In this document: in pieces, positions 16,810 through 25,151 of the stretch
Layout: each line of letters starts with the position of its first letter
Position numbering within the stretch: position 1 is the stretch's first letter
Assembly: GCF_030127145.1 (NCBI RefSeq)
Contig: NZ_CP126158.1
Coordinates: 1,116,001 to 1,180,000, forward strand
Direction of reading: 5' to 3'
Length of the DNA stretch: 64,000 nt
DNA from: Halobaculum halobium
Lineage (GTDB): Archaea > Halobacteriota > Halobacteria > Halobacteriales > Haloferacaceae
The notes under the pieces: generated by a model
Database searches by the model: none
What the model saw: the letters and a program-made list of their open reading frames with translations, nothing else
What the model was told of the DNA's origin: nothing
Made by a program: the position numbers and the translations under genes

Positions 16810-17091
16810 TCACTCGACGCTGAACCCGGAGTCAGCGGCGGCCTCGTCGTCGCCGTCTGCCCACTCGATCTCGAACTCGACGCTCAGTTCGTCGGGTCCC
16901 GACCCGGTCTCGCGCTCGGCTTTCACCTCGAACGTCGCGGTCGCTGGGACGGTCATCGCCACCGAGTCGCCGCCGCCTGCGAGCGTGAGCTCGCCGTCGG
17001 ATTCGAGCTTCGTGGCGACTTCACGGAGGTGAGCGGCGATCTCGGAGCGGTCCTGACGAGTTTCGGATTTGAACAGCACTTCTTCGGGCAT
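16810..17091 (-). CDS. amphi-Trp domain protein
   Basis: The 93-residue protein matches the small amphi-Trp domain: an N-terminal MPEEVLFKSE strand, a helix (RSEIAAHLREVATKLES), a strand GELTLAGGG and the terminal amphipathic strand SVEFEIEW that names the family. The C-terminus is very acidic. Function is unknown. I chose the ATG at 17091 (MPEEVLF), the standard family start. It diverges from the PadR regulator gene, with a 279-base shared upstream region. Confidence 0.85.
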   Translation of the reverse strand: MPEEVLFKSETRQDRSEIAAHLREVATKLESDGELTLAGGGDSVAMTVPATATFEVKAERETGSGPDELSVEFEIEWADGDDEAAADSGFSVE

Positions 17092-17370
17092 GGTACACCA
17101 GTCGTCGGGCGCAGCAAAAAACCAGTCGGCCGGGTCGTCCGCCCCACCGGGCGGTTCACATCGCCGAGACGACCCACGGTCGGCGCACGAACGCGACCGA
17201 CTGAACGGTGGGTTCACATCCGTGATATGATCGGGAAAGCATCCGTTTATCTACACTACTACCGTCTGGTCCACAGGTCCACAAGTGTGCGCCTCACGTG
17301 CGAACGAAGCGATTCTCTCCGCCGGTACGTTTATTTCAATCGAGCAGTAACAGTTTTCCCGACATTACCG
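17092..17370. promoter_or_regulatory. shared upstream region of the amphi-Trp and PadR genes with a tandem 8-base repeat
   Basis: This region has TATA-like boxes at 17244-17251 (cgtttatc) and 17330-17336 (tttattt), both reading toward padR. A perfect tandem repeat ggtccaca-ggtccaca sits at 17268-17283, between the boxes. A repeat placed there is a plausible operator, perhaps for the PadR protein itself. On the minus strand no equally clear box is seen for the amphi-Trp gene. Confidence 0.45.
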
Positions 17371-17649
17371 ATGTACGATCTAACGGGGTTTCAGCGCGAT
17401 CTCATGTACGTGATCGCCGGGCAAGAAGAGCCGCACGGGCTGGCGATCAAAGAGGAGTTGGAGGACTACTACGAGAAGGAGATCCACCACGGTCGCCTGT
17501 ACCCCAACCTCGACACGCTCGTCGAGAAGGGCCTCGTCGAGAAGGGCCAACGCGACAAGCGAACCAACTTCTACACGCTCACGCGTCGCGGCCGCCGGGA
17601 GATCGAGGCCCGCCGCGAGTGGGAGGGGCGCTACGTCGACCTGGAGTGA
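17371..17649 (+). CDS. PadR-family winged-helix transcriptional regulator
   Basis: The 92-residue protein is a compact PadR-type DNA-binding domain: DLMYVIAGQEEPHGLAIKEEL (helices 1-2), the recognition region GRLYPNLDTLVEKGLVEKG, and the beta-wing DKRTNFYTLTRRGRREI. It lacks the C-terminal dimerisation domain of longer PadR proteins, as is common for archaeal short forms. The ATG at 17371 is the family start. It probably controls itself and possibly the divergent amphi-Trp gene; the effector is unknown. Confidence 0.93.
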   Translation: MYDLTGFQRDLMYVIAGQEEPHGLAIKEELEDYYEKEIHHGRLYPNLDTLVEKGLVEKGQRDKRTNFYTLTRRGRREIEARREWEGRYVDLE

Positions 17650-17709
17650 GCCGAGGCCGGTCCCGTCAGGCCCGAGGTGATCGACGCCCGCTGATCGCCA
17701 ACGGCTGGA

Positions 17710-18945
17710 TCACGCATCGTCAGACGAGTCCTCGGGTGTCGGCTCGCCCGGTTTCTCGGCTCCATGGGGCCCGCTACCGTCTTCGACAGCGGCCGGGGCC
17801 GAACCCGGATCAGACGACACAGCACGGGGCTCCTCGTCCGTGAGGTATGTGGGGTCAACCGCGTACGGCCGGAGCGGCTCCCCGGCGAGTAGTTCCGGGA
17901 AGACGATCCGAACGAAGTGCACGATTAACACGAGGAGGACCGGCATGAGGAAGATGCCGTACCAGCCGAACAGCAGCGGTCCGAGCGTGTACGCGAGCAT
18001 CACCGCCCCGACGTGTAGCGAGCGCCCAGAGACGTACGGGCGCAACACGAGGTCGGGGATCGTGTCGACGATGATTAACGAGGCGAGCGCGAACACCAAG
18101 ACGAACGCCAGCCCGCCGGAGACGTCGTTCACAACCGCACGGACCGCCATGAACCCTGTGACCGGGAAGTACACCAGCTTCATCCCGACGATGGGGATCA
18201 AACTCGCAACGCCCGCGAGCAGCCCGACCAGTCCGGCCGCCGGGATGGCGCCGCCGTCGGGCGCGAACACGTTGAGCACCGAGTAAACGATCACGGCGAT
18301 CGTGCCGGTGACGATCGCGTTGAGGATGTTCCCGAAGAAGATCGACTTCAGGTCGCGGTCGACCGCGAGTCCGTACGCGTCGACGATCCCTCCCTGGTCG
18401 GTGAAGCGAACGAGGTAGCGACCGAGCCGACCGCCGTCGCGCAGCAGGTAGAACGCGACCGCCAGCATGACGAAGAGGTGGATCGCGCCGGTGCCGAGAA
18501 ACGCGACGGTGTCCGCCGCCTGCGCCAGCGAATTCAGGGTCCCACTGACCGTGTCGATCGTGACGTACCGCTGCCAGTCGACCGCCGCGATCTGCGACGG
18601 ATCGGTCAACATGTCGAGCGTCTCCTCAGTGAACGGAAGCTGGTCGAGGTAGCCGTTTCCGGCGATGTCGAGCTCGCGGATCTGATTGGCGACGATGAGT
18701 AGGGCGTACCCCGCAAGCAGCAGCGCCGGGAGCGTCATCGCGAAGATTGCGACCGCGGCAGCGACGCTCGACTGCGGGATCCGCTTGCGGACCCGGTTGT
18801 AGAGGGGGCGGGTCGCGTAGTAGATGAACACCCCGAACACGAACGTCCCGACGAACGAGTAGACGACGTACACCAGCGCTGCCCCCAACACCGCGCCGAT
18901 GCCCCACCACGCCGTTCGCGACCAGTCGACATCGGAGAGCGCCAT
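17710..18945 (-). CDS. AI-2E family (PerM/YdiK-like) transporter
   Basis: The 411-residue integral membrane protein has the AI-2E/PerM plan. Three N-terminal helices include GIGAVLGAALVYVVYSFVG and RPLYNRVRKRIP. A soluble-like helical segment (about 75-145) follows, then five helices with FGNILNAIVTGTIAV, GLLAGVASLIPIVGMKLVYFP and a conserved PYVSGRSLHVGAVMLAYTLGPLLFG. The C-terminal 50 residues are acidic and disordered. Proteins of this family export signals, polyamines or sodium; the substrate here is unknown. The ATG at 18945 begins MALSDVDWSR, right at the first amphipathic segment. Confidence 0.9.
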   Translation of the reverse strand: MALSDVDWSRTAWWGIGAVLGAALVYVVYSFVGTFVFGVFIYYATRPLYNRVRKRIPQSSVAAAVAIFAMTLPALLLAGYALLIVANQIRELDIAGNGYLDQLPFTEETLDMLTDPSQIAAVDWQRYVTIDTVSGTLNSLAQAADTVAFLGTGAIHLFVMLAVAFYLLRDGGRLGRYLVRFTDQGGIVDAYGLAVDRDLKSIFFGNILNAIVTGTIAVIVYSVLNVFAPDGGAIPAAGLVGLLAGVASLIPIVGMKLVYFPVTGFMAVRAVVNDVSGGLAFVLVFALASLIIVDTIPDLVLRPYVSGRSLHVGAVMLAYTLGPLLFGWYGIFLMPVLLVLIVHFVRIVFPELLAGEPLRPYAVDPTYLTDEEPRAVSSDPGSAPAAVEDGSGPHGAEKPGEPTPEDSSDDA

Positions 18946-19015
18946 ACCCTGTCCCCTCCGTGCGCCGACAAAAACGTGTCGCGGCGGGTCGCCGCCGGGG
19001 TGAGTCCGCCCGAAG

Positions 19016-19043
19016 CAATATATATCGCTATAGAGTAATATTG
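19016..19043. promoter_or_regulatory. AT-rich promoter with caatat/atattg inverted repeat between divergent transporters
   Basis: The tract contains an overlapping TATA (aatatatat) about 25-30 bases before the ATG of the DUF4010 gene. It is flanked by the 6-base inverted repeat caatat...atattg with 16 bases between. The same tract is 70 bases ahead of the divergent AI-2E-type gene. It is clearly a core promoter; the operator role of the inverted repeat is inferred. Confidence 0.45.
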
Positions 19044-19048
19044 AGCCC

Positions 19049-20335
19049 ATGACTGCGACGGGTGCCGAAGGGATCGTTGGCGACCCGCTGTCGTTGCCGG
19101 TCGCGCGACTCGCGCTGGCGGCGGCGTTGGGGTTGTTCCTCGGGTTGGAGCGCGAGTGGTCCGAGAAGTCCGCCGGGATCCGGACGTTCTCGCTGACGAG
19201 CCTCGTCGCCGCCGTGTTCACGCACCTCGCGGTCGAGACCGACGTGGGCGGCGCGCTGCTGGCGGTCGGCGGGGTGCTCGTCATCGTGCAGGGGGTGTTG
19301 CTGGCGGTCAGCGGACTTCGGTCCGGCGCAGACGGCTCGCTGTCGCTCACCACATCGGTCTCGCTGCTGGCGGCGTACGGCGTCGGGGCGCTCGTCGTCG
19401 TCGGCGCCGTCGTCGAGGGCGTGACCGTCGCGGTGGTGTCGGCGGCGCTGTTGGTGCTGAAGCGGGAGCTCCACTCGTTCGCGGGCGACCTCTCACGGGC
19501 TGAGCTGCGCTCGATGACCGAGTTCGCCGTCCTCGCGTTCGTCGTCTACCCGGTGTTGCCGGCGGGACAACGGGTCGTGTTCGGCGTCCCGTTGGAGCCG
19601 CGCGTCGCGTGGCTCATGGTCGTCACCGTCGCGGGGATCGGCATCGTGAACTACGCGCTGGTGCGGACGTACGGCGGCCGCGGCATCGCCGTCACCGGCT
19701 TCCTCGGCGGGCTCGCGTCCTCGACGGCCGTCGTCGGGACCATGCTCGATCACGCGACCGACCGGGCGGAGTCGGTGTCGTACGCCGTCGCCGGGGTGCT
19801 GTTGGCCGACGCCGCGATGGCGCTGCGCAACCTCGCGATCGCCGTCGCGTTCACCGTCGCCGGCGACGCCCCCGTCCTCGTCGGCGTCGCCGCCCCGCTG
19901 GGCGCGCTCGCGCTCGGCGCCGTCGGGGTGGCAGCGGCGACGGCCGACTGGCGCACGCGGGTCGAACTGGAACTTGACTCGCCGTTCTCGCTGCGCAACG
20001 CGCTGGCGTTCGGCGCGGCGTTCCTCGTCATCCTCGCGGTCAGCAGTCTCGCGCAGGCTCGGTTCGGCACCGCCGGCCTGTACGCGTCGGCGGTCGTCTC
20101 GGGGCTGGTCTCCTCGGCCGGCGCGACGACCTCGGCTGTGTTGTTGTACCGCGGCGGCGCCGTCAGCGCCCACGCCGCCACCGTCGCCGTCCTGCTCGCG
20201 ACGGTCTCCAGCGTCGCGGTGAAGGCGGCGCTGGCGTTCGCGGGCCCCCGGGCGTTCGTCCGCCGCGTGGCCGCCTACAGCCTCGCGATCGTCGCCGGAG
20301 CCGGGGTCGTCGCGCTCGCGGCGACGATGGCGTGA
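19049..20335 (+). CDS. MgtC/SapB-like DUF4010 membrane protein
   Basis: The 428-residue protein has about 12 predicted helices. Its N-terminal third is MgtC/SapB-like (LGLFLGLEREWSEKSAGIRTF, SLTTSVSLLAAYGVG), followed by the DUF4010 part with RTYGGRGIAVTGFLGGLASSTAV and GLVSSAGATTSAVLLYRGG. MgtC relatives are linked to magnesium stress and membrane-potential control in bacteria. The haloarchaeal role is unknown. The ATG at 19049 lies about 28 bases after a strong TATA tract, consistent with a leaderless mRNA. Confidence 0.92.
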   Translation: MTATGAEGIVGDPLSLPVARLALAAALGLFLGLEREWSEKSAGIRTFSLTSLVAAVFTHLAVETDVGGALLAVGGVLVIVQGVLLAVSGLRSGADGSLSLTTSVSLLAAYGVGALVVVGAVVEGVTVAVVSAALLVLKRELHSFAGDLSRAELRSMTEFAVLAFVVYPVLPAGQRVVFGVPLEPRVAWLMVVTVAGIGIVNYALVRTYGGRGIAVTGFLGGLASSTAVVGTMLDHATDRAESVSYAVAGVLLADAAMALRNLAIAVAFTVAGDAPVLVGVAAPLGALALGAVGVAAATADWRTRVELELDSPFSLRNALAFGAAFLVILAVSSLAQARFGTAGLYASAVVSGLVSSAGATTSAVLLYRGGAVSAHAATVAVLLATVSSVAVKAALAFAGPRAFVRRVAAYSLAIVAGAGVVALAATMA

Positions 20336-20537
20336 GCGACGAGGGGGCGACTGCCGACGAACGGAACGACCGACCCGCACACGGGCGGGAGCTCACGGCG
20401 CCGCTGTGACCGAGGCCGCCGCACCCGGGAGCCGCCGCGACCGATTCCGGCGAGTCCGATGGCGGCTCGGCGTACTCGGTTGAATTTCTGATCGACTTTC
20501 GCCGAGATATTCGGACCAACATCGAGCAGACCACTGT

Positions 20538-20542
20538 TTTAT
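20538..20542 (+). promoter_or_regulatory. TATA box of the aminotransferase gene
   Basis: The sequence gttttatcat (core tttat at 20538-20542) precedes the ATG at 20567 by 25-29 bases, the usual leaderless spacing. The 231-base gap before this gene shows nothing else notable. Confidence 0.6.
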
Positions 20543-20566
20543 CATCGACCGTCCGCATCCATAGGC

Positions 20567-21916
20567 ATGGACCGAGACACGGCCGAGGTGAGCGTCACCG
20601 AGATGCCGGGCGCCCGCGCCCGCGAGTGGGCCGCCTACCACCGGGAGGTCGCCGCGACGACGACGTACGTGTACGACTTCGTGTGGGACATCACCGAGGA
20701 CGCGGAGGGACCGTTCTGCACCGACGTCGACGGCAACGTCCTGCTGGATTTCACCTCCCACGTCGCCGCCGCGCCGCTCGGCTACAACAACCCGAAGATC
20801 ACGGACCGGATGGCCGAGTTCGACATGATCGACCCGACGAAGATCGCCGGGCAGGACTTCTACGTCTCCGACGGCGCCGACCCCGGGGAGTCGGCGCTCC
20901 CCGGTCCCGCCGACCTGATGCACGAGCTCGTCGATCGCACGGACCACTACGGCCTCGACACCGTCTTCCTCTCCAACTCCGGCGCCGAGGCCGTCGAGAA
21001 CGCGATCAAGATCTGCTACGACGCCTCCGGCGGCGGGAAGTACGGCGTCACCTTCGACGGCGCGTTCCACGGCCGGACCCTGGGAGCCCTCTCGCTCAAC
21101 CGCTCGAAGTCGGTGTACCGCAAACGGTTCCCCGAGGTGCCCGGCGTCCACGACGTGCCCTACTGCGACGACCGCGGCTGCTCGCCGGAGACGTGCTCGT
21201 GCGGCTTCTTCGTCGACGACGGCGACACGTCGTTGCTGCGGGAGAAGCTCGACCCGAAGACGGGTCACGTCAACCCCGAGGAGACCTCCTACATCGTCAT
21301 GGAGCCGATCCAGGGCGAGGGCGGCTACCGCTTCCCCTCGGAGTCGTTCATGTCGGAGGTCGCCGACCTCGCCGAGACGCACGACATCCCGCTGATCGCC
21401 GACGAGATCCAGTCGGGGATGGGCCGCACCGGCGAGCTGTGGGGCTCGGACCACTACCCGATCGAGCCGGACGTGATCACCGGCGCGAAGGGGATGCGCG
21501 TCGGCGCCACCATCGCCAACGAGGACACCTTCCCGGAGGAGCGCGCGCGCCTCTCCTCGACGTGGGGGGCGGGCGACATCGTCGCCGCGGCCCAGGGCGT
21601 GTTCACCCTGCGCGCCATCGACGAGTACGACCTGCTCGATAACGCGGTCGTCCGCGGCGAGCAGTTCAAAGAGATCGTCCGCGACGCCGCCCTCGACGGC
21701 GTGACCGACGTGCGCGGGAAGGGGCTGATGCTCGCCGTCGAGTTCGAGTCCCCGGACCTGCGCGACGCCGTGCAGGAGGCGGCGCTGCGCCGCGGCCTGC
21801 TCACGCTCGCGTGCGGGTCGGACGTGATCCGGTTCCTCCCGCCGCTGGACGTGACCGAGCGGGAGATCGAGATGGGCGCGTCCCTGCTGATCGAGGCCGC
21901 CGTCGACGCGGTCTAA
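20567..21916 (+). CDS. class III aminotransferase (4-aminobutyrate/acetylornithine-type)
   Basis: This PLP enzyme has 449 residues. Visible are SNSGAEAVENAIK (PLP phosphate loop), FDGAFHGRTLGAL, EPIQGEGGYR, IADEIQSGMGRTG with the pyridine-binding Asp, and the Schiff-base Lys308 in TGAKGM. A Cys-rich insert CDDRGCSPETCSCGFF (about residues 203-218) is not usual in bacterial GABA transaminases and might hold a metal or disulfide. The amino donor cannot be set from sequence; GABA, ornithine, beta-alanine or diamines are possible. The gene appears monocistronic. Confidence 0.92.
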   Translation: MDRDTAEVSVTEMPGARAREWAAYHREVAATTTYVYDFVWDITEDAEGPFCTDVDGNVLLDFTSHVAAAPLGYNNPKITDRMAEFDMIDPTKIAGQDFYVSDGADPGESALPGPADLMHELVDRTDHYGLDTVFLSNSGAEAVENAIKICYDASGGGKYGVTFDGAFHGRTLGALSLNRSKSVYRKRFPEVPGVHDVPYCDDRGCSPETCSCGFFVDDGDTSLLREKLDPKTGHVNPEETSYIVMEPIQGEGGYRFPSESFMSEVADLAETHDIPLIADEIQSGMGRTGELWGSDHYPIEPDVITGAKGMRVGATIANEDTFPEERARLSSTWGAGDIVAAAQGVFTLRAIDEYDLLDNAVVRGEQFKEIVRDAALDGVTDVRGKGLMLAVEFESPDLRDAVQEAALRRGLLTLACGSDVIRFLPPLDVTEREIEMGASLLIEAAVDAV

Positions 21917-21934
21917 CACGCCCGGCGAGGGGGA

Positions 21935-22438
21935 TTACGCAGCCGGGTCGTCGCCGGACTCCCTGGCCTCGGCCTCGCTCTCGCGTTCCTCCTCCTCGGG
22001 GAAAAAGTCGGACTCGGCGTCCTCCTCGTCGCGGCGGAGATAGTCGTTCTCGAGCATCTCCGAGACCGCCCGACCGAGGTCGTCGAGCTCTTCGTCGACG
22101 CCGTCGGCGCCGCGGTCGGGGAACCGCTCCCGGTCCGCCTCGGGGACCGTCGGGGCGCGGTACCCGACCTCGTCGCTGGCGGGGTCCCAGTGGAAGTCGA
22201 ACTCCTCGAACAATTCGAGCCGGTCGACCGTCTCGAACTCCTCGACCGACAGGTAGGTGCTGTCGGCCCACTCATCGAAGGCGTCCCGCCACGCGCCGTC
22301 GTGGAGGGCCGTTCGGATCGTCTCGCGACGGTGGTCGTCCCCGGGGCCGTCCTCGTCGGAGTCGACCGCGTCGTACTCGCCCCGTCCCTGCGGGCCGCGC
22401 AGGCTCGGCGGGTCGGGGGTGTCGACGTCGAGTCCCAT
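21935..22438 (-). CDS. conserved acidic protein, unknown function
   Basis: The 167-residue protein is very acidic. Its central part (about residues 35-95) includes RRETIRTALHDGAWRDAFDEWADST and ELFEEFDFHWDPASDEVGYRAP, which looks folded; the C-terminal 45 residues are Glu/Asp-rich. I recognise no named domain. I chose the ATG at 22438 (MGLDVDTPDPP) because the longer frame adds only a Gly/Arg stretch. It lies 66 bases downstream of the next small gene on the same strand. Confidence 0.7.
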   Translation of the reverse strand: MGLDVDTPDPPSLRGPQGRGEYDAVDSDEDGPGDDHRRETIRTALHDGAWRDAFDEWADSTYLSVEEFETVDRLELFEEFDFHWDPASDEVGYRAPTVPEADRERFPDRGADGVDEELDDLGRAVSEMLENDYLRRDEEDAESDFFPEEEERESEAEARESGDDPAA

Positions 22439-22504
22439 ACCGCCGGGTCGTCCGCCTCGACCAAGGCCCTTCCCCACGTTCCCGCGTGCTGGAGACGGAC
22501 GGAC

Positions 22505-22840
22505 TTACTGCTGGTACCGCCGCTCGTCGCTCCGCTCGGGGTAGCCGCCGGCCCCGCCGCCGGCACCCCCGGTCATCTCGTCGTACGTCATCCCCGAGAG
22601 GTACTCGTCGTACGTCACGTCGAACGCCTGCCGGAGGTGGAAATCGAGGTCGCCGGTGTCGAGCGTCCGCCGGAACAGCGCGTGGATCCCCCGCCGAACG
22701 AGCTCGTCGCGGTCGGTTCCGAGCGCCGCCGCGAGCAGCGACAGTTCGTGTTTCGTCTCGCGGTCCAGTTCGACCCCGATCTCGTCGTCGAGGTTGCCGT
22801 ACTCCGCGGTGATCGCGTCGTCGAGGTCGTCGAGGCTCAC
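22505..22840 (-). CDS. conserved haloarchaeal protein with helical core, unknown function
   Basis: The product is 111 residues from the GTG at 22840 (a TTG at 22906 would add 22 Arg/Pro-rich residues). The core DEIGVELDRETKHELSLLAA, then TDRDELVRRGIHALFRRTLD, resembles a ribbon-helix-helix or helical oligomerisation module. A FDVTYDEYLSGMTYDEMTG segment follows, and then a Gly-rich tail. I cannot assign a function. It is followed on the same strand by the acidic protein gene. Confidence 0.65.
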   Translation of the reverse strand: MSLDDLDDAITAEYGNLDDEIGVELDRETKHELSLLAAALGTDRDELVRRGIHALFRRTLDTGDLDFHLRQAFDVTYDEYLSGMTYDEMTGGAGGGAGGYPERSDERRYQQ

Positions 22841-22930
22841 GGTGGTTCGGTGTCGCGGCCGGCGGAAACCCGTTACGCTCCGGTTCGACCCGCCCGGGTC
22901 GGGCAACTCGAGTTCCGGGCGACCGACGGA

Positions 22931-23230
22931 TCACTCGGGGAGCGTCGCGCCGCAGTACTCACAGCCCGATCCGTCTGCGACGGCGCGGGCGCCGCACTCG
23001 GGGCAGTTCAGTTTCGGGGGAGTCGACGCTCCTGCGGCGCCGTCGGCGCTGGAGTCGTCTGGACGGTCATCGGCGGTATAGGCGAACAGCAGCCCGATAG
23101 CCGTGACGGCCGCGCCGGTCGCGAGCCATACTACCGGTCCGGCAGCGAGATAGAACGCCAATACCCCCGGGAGGACAGCGACACCCATGCCCGCGAGCAG
23201 CGAGGCGAGGACCAGGTCCTGTCGCATCAT
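22931..23230 (-). CDS. two-helix membrane protein with C-terminal zinc ribbon
   Basis: The 99-residue protein has two hydrophobic segments (about 6-28 and 31-51), a polar linker and a C-terminal zinc ribbon with CPECG and CEYCG knuckles (about 76-80 and 90-94). Membrane-tethered zinc ribbons of this type are frequent in haloarchaea and uncharacterised. Two adjacent ATG codons (23230 and 23227) can start it. The cytoplasmic location of the ribbon is inferred. Confidence 0.75.
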   Translation of the reverse strand: MMRQDLVLASLLAGMGVAVLPGVLAFYLAAGPVVWLATGAAVTAIGLLFAYTADDRPDDSSADGAAGASTPPKLNCPECGARAVADGSGCEYCGATLPE

Positions 23231-23361
23231 CGGACTGACGCACGGAACACCACAAAGCCGTTTCGGGGTGACCCTTCGGGGTCGCCGGGCGGCGGCTGGC
23301 CCACCACGATCGGCGACCCGGGACCGTCAGCGCTTTTCGCCCAGCGACCCCCGACCCGGTA

Positions 23362-24276
23362 ATGAGCACACACCTCCCCGACGACCGCGACGCGGTGCGG
23401 GAGGCGTTGATCGAGTGGTACGAGGCCGACCACCGCGATTTCCCGTGGCGGCGGACCGACGACCCCTACCGGATCCTCGTCTCGGAGGTGATGAGCCAGC
23501 AGACGCAGCTCTCGCGGGTCGAAGAGGCGTACGCCGACTTCCTCGACCGCTGGCCCGCCGTGACGAATCTGGCGGCCGCCGAGCGCGGCGAGGTGGTCTC
23601 CTTCTGGTCGAGCCACTCGCTGGGCTACAACAATCGCGCGAAGTACCTCCACGAGGCGGCCACACAGGTCCGCGACGAGTACGACGGGGAGTTCCCGACC
23701 GACCCCGACGAGCTCCAGGAGCTGATGGGCGTCGGGCCCTACACCGCCAACGCGGTCGCGTCGTTCGCGTTCAACAACGGCGACGCGGTCGTCGACACGA
23801 ACGTGAAGCGGGTGCTCCACCGCGCCTTCGGCGTTCCCGACGACGACGCGGCGTTCGAGGGAACAGCGAGGGAGATCATGCCGGCCGGAGAGTCCCGAAT
23901 CTGGAACAACGCGATCATGGAACTGGGCGGGGTCGCCTGCGGGCAGTCCCCTCGCTGCGACGAGGCGGGCTGCCCGTGGCGCCGCTGGTGTCGCGCCTAC
24001 GAGACGGGCGACTTCACCGCGCCGGACGTGCCCGAGCAGCCGAGCTTCGAGGGGAGCAGGCGGCAGTTCCGGGGGAAGGTCGTACGCGCGCTGGGCAACC
24101 ACGACGAACTGACGCTCGGCGAACTCGGCCCGCGGATCCGCGTCGACTACAGCCCGGACGGCGACGGCGAGGGAAGCGAGGACTGGCTTCGCGGGTTGGT
24201 GGGCGACCTCGCGGACGACGGCCTCGTCGAGGTGGCGGACAACGAGGACGAGACGACGGTTCGGTTGCGGCGATAA
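23362..24276 (+). CDS. mutY: A/G-specific adenine DNA glycosylase
   Basis: This enzyme removes adenine mispaired with 8-oxoguanine (base excision repair). In its 304 residues the catalytic Glu42 is in VSEVMSQQTQ, the helix-hairpin-helix is LMGVGPYTANAVASF (121-135), and Asp145 is in VVDTNVKR. Four Cys (193, 199, 204, 210) form the [4Fe-4S] loop, with spacing C-x5-C-x4-C-x5-C rather than the common C-x6-C-x2-C-x5-C. The C-terminal ~85 residues look like a short winged helix (ELGPRIRVDYSP, GLVEVADNEDETTVRL) instead of the Nudix-like domain that reads 8-oxoG in bacterial MutY. Confidence 0.93.
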   Translation: MSTHLPDDRDAVREALIEWYEADHRDFPWRRTDDPYRILVSEVMSQQTQLSRVEEAYADFLDRWPAVTNLAAAERGEVVSFWSSHSLGYNNRAKYLHEAATQVRDEYDGEFPTDPDELQELMGVGPYTANAVASFAFNNGDAVVDTNVKRVLHRAFGVPDDDAAFEGTAREIMPAGESRIWNNAIMELGGVACGQSPRCDEAGCPWRRWCRAYETGDFTAPDVPEQPSFEGSRRQFRGKVVRALGNHDELTLGELGPRIRVDYSPDGDGEGSEDWLRGLVGDLADDGLVEVADNEDETTVRLRR

Positions 24277-24382
24277 CGGGCGTTCGGGGGCGACGAGCGC
24301 GCGGATGACCGGAACGTGCCACCGTCTGACCCGGAGCCCGTCGACCGTAATTCGTTTATTCGAGGTGCCCCGCCGGGGTTGT

Positions 24383-24529
24383 ATGCCCACCTGCCAGAAC
24401 TGCGAATCGTTCGTGACCGAGCGATACGTGAAGGTGTTCGAGCCGGAGGAGATCACCCGGCCCCGCGCGTGCCCCCACTGCGAGGACATGGTCCGGCGTG
24501 GCAAGGAGGTTCGGGCGAAGAAGAACTGA
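24383..24529 (+). CDS. small zinc-finger protein (DUF7563-like)
   Basis: The 48-residue protein has two knuckles, CQNC (residues 4-7) and CPHC (31-34), with the intervening FVTERYVKVFEPEE and a basic tail RRGKEVRAKKN. It resembles the tiny zinc-finger proteins of haloarchaea, some of which affect motility and biofilm. The ATG at 24383 lies 23-28 bases after tttatt (24355-24360), so the mRNA is probably leaderless, which also settles the start. Confidence 0.8.
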   Translation: MPTCQNCESFVTERYVKVFEPEEITRPRACPHCEDMVRRGKEVRAKKN

Positions 24530-24612
24530 GCGGGCCGCCGCCGCGATATCGACCCGCGAACGACGACCGGCCGAGCGCAAGACCGTTGCTGAGCCTGCCG
24601 CCTCGATAGCAC

Positions 24613-25095
24613 GTGTCTCCCGCGGACGACACCTCCACCCTCGGATCGCTGCATCGACTCCTCGAACACTACACGCCGGACGGCACGCTCGGGCGTGTCC
24701 TGTTCGCCGGGTGTGCGGGCCTCGTGTGGCCGCTGTTGCTGTTTGCCGCCGTCACCGCTGGTTCCGGGATCGTCGGGCTGGTCGGAACGGCGATCGCGTT
24801 CGCGCTGCTGCTTGCGACGACGGCGGTCGGTCTCGTTGTTCTGTGGCCGGTGTACCTCTCGCTCATCGGCAACGTCGAGAGCGCGGCAGACTACCCCGAC
24901 GCGGGCGGACGCGACCGCGTCGCCGACTCGGACCGTGACCGGGACGCGACGCCAGTCGACGTGCTGAAGCGTCGATACGCTGCCGGAGAACTCGACCACG
25001 ACGAGTTCGAACGGCGGCTCGACCGCGTCGTTGACGACCCGGGTCGCCCGCGAAACGGGGAGTCACGAACGCGAGAGTCAGAACGCGCCCGCTGA
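24613..25095 (+). CDS. membrane protein with C-terminal SHOCT domain
   Basis: The 160-residue protein has two predicted helices (about 28-55 and 58-85), a charged linker and the short SHOCT domain DVLKRRYAAGELDHDEFERRL (117-138). SHOCT domains are small oligomerisation modules commonly attached to membrane or effector proteins. The start is a GTG at 24613. Function is unknown. It ends 57 bases from the convergent quinone oxidoreductase gene. Confidence 0.85.
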   Translation: MSPADDTSTLGSLHRLLEHYTPDGTLGRVLFAGCAGLVWPLLLFAAVTAGSGIVGLVGTAIAFALLLATTAVGLVVLWPVYLSLIGNVESAADYPDAGGRDRVADSDRDRDATPVDVLKRRYAAGELDHDEFERRLDRVVDDPGRPRNGESRTRESERAR

Positions 25096-25151
25096 GGTCG
25101 GGCCCCGCACCCGAGAACCGGGACGCGTCGGCACCCGTGATCGCGCGAGGG

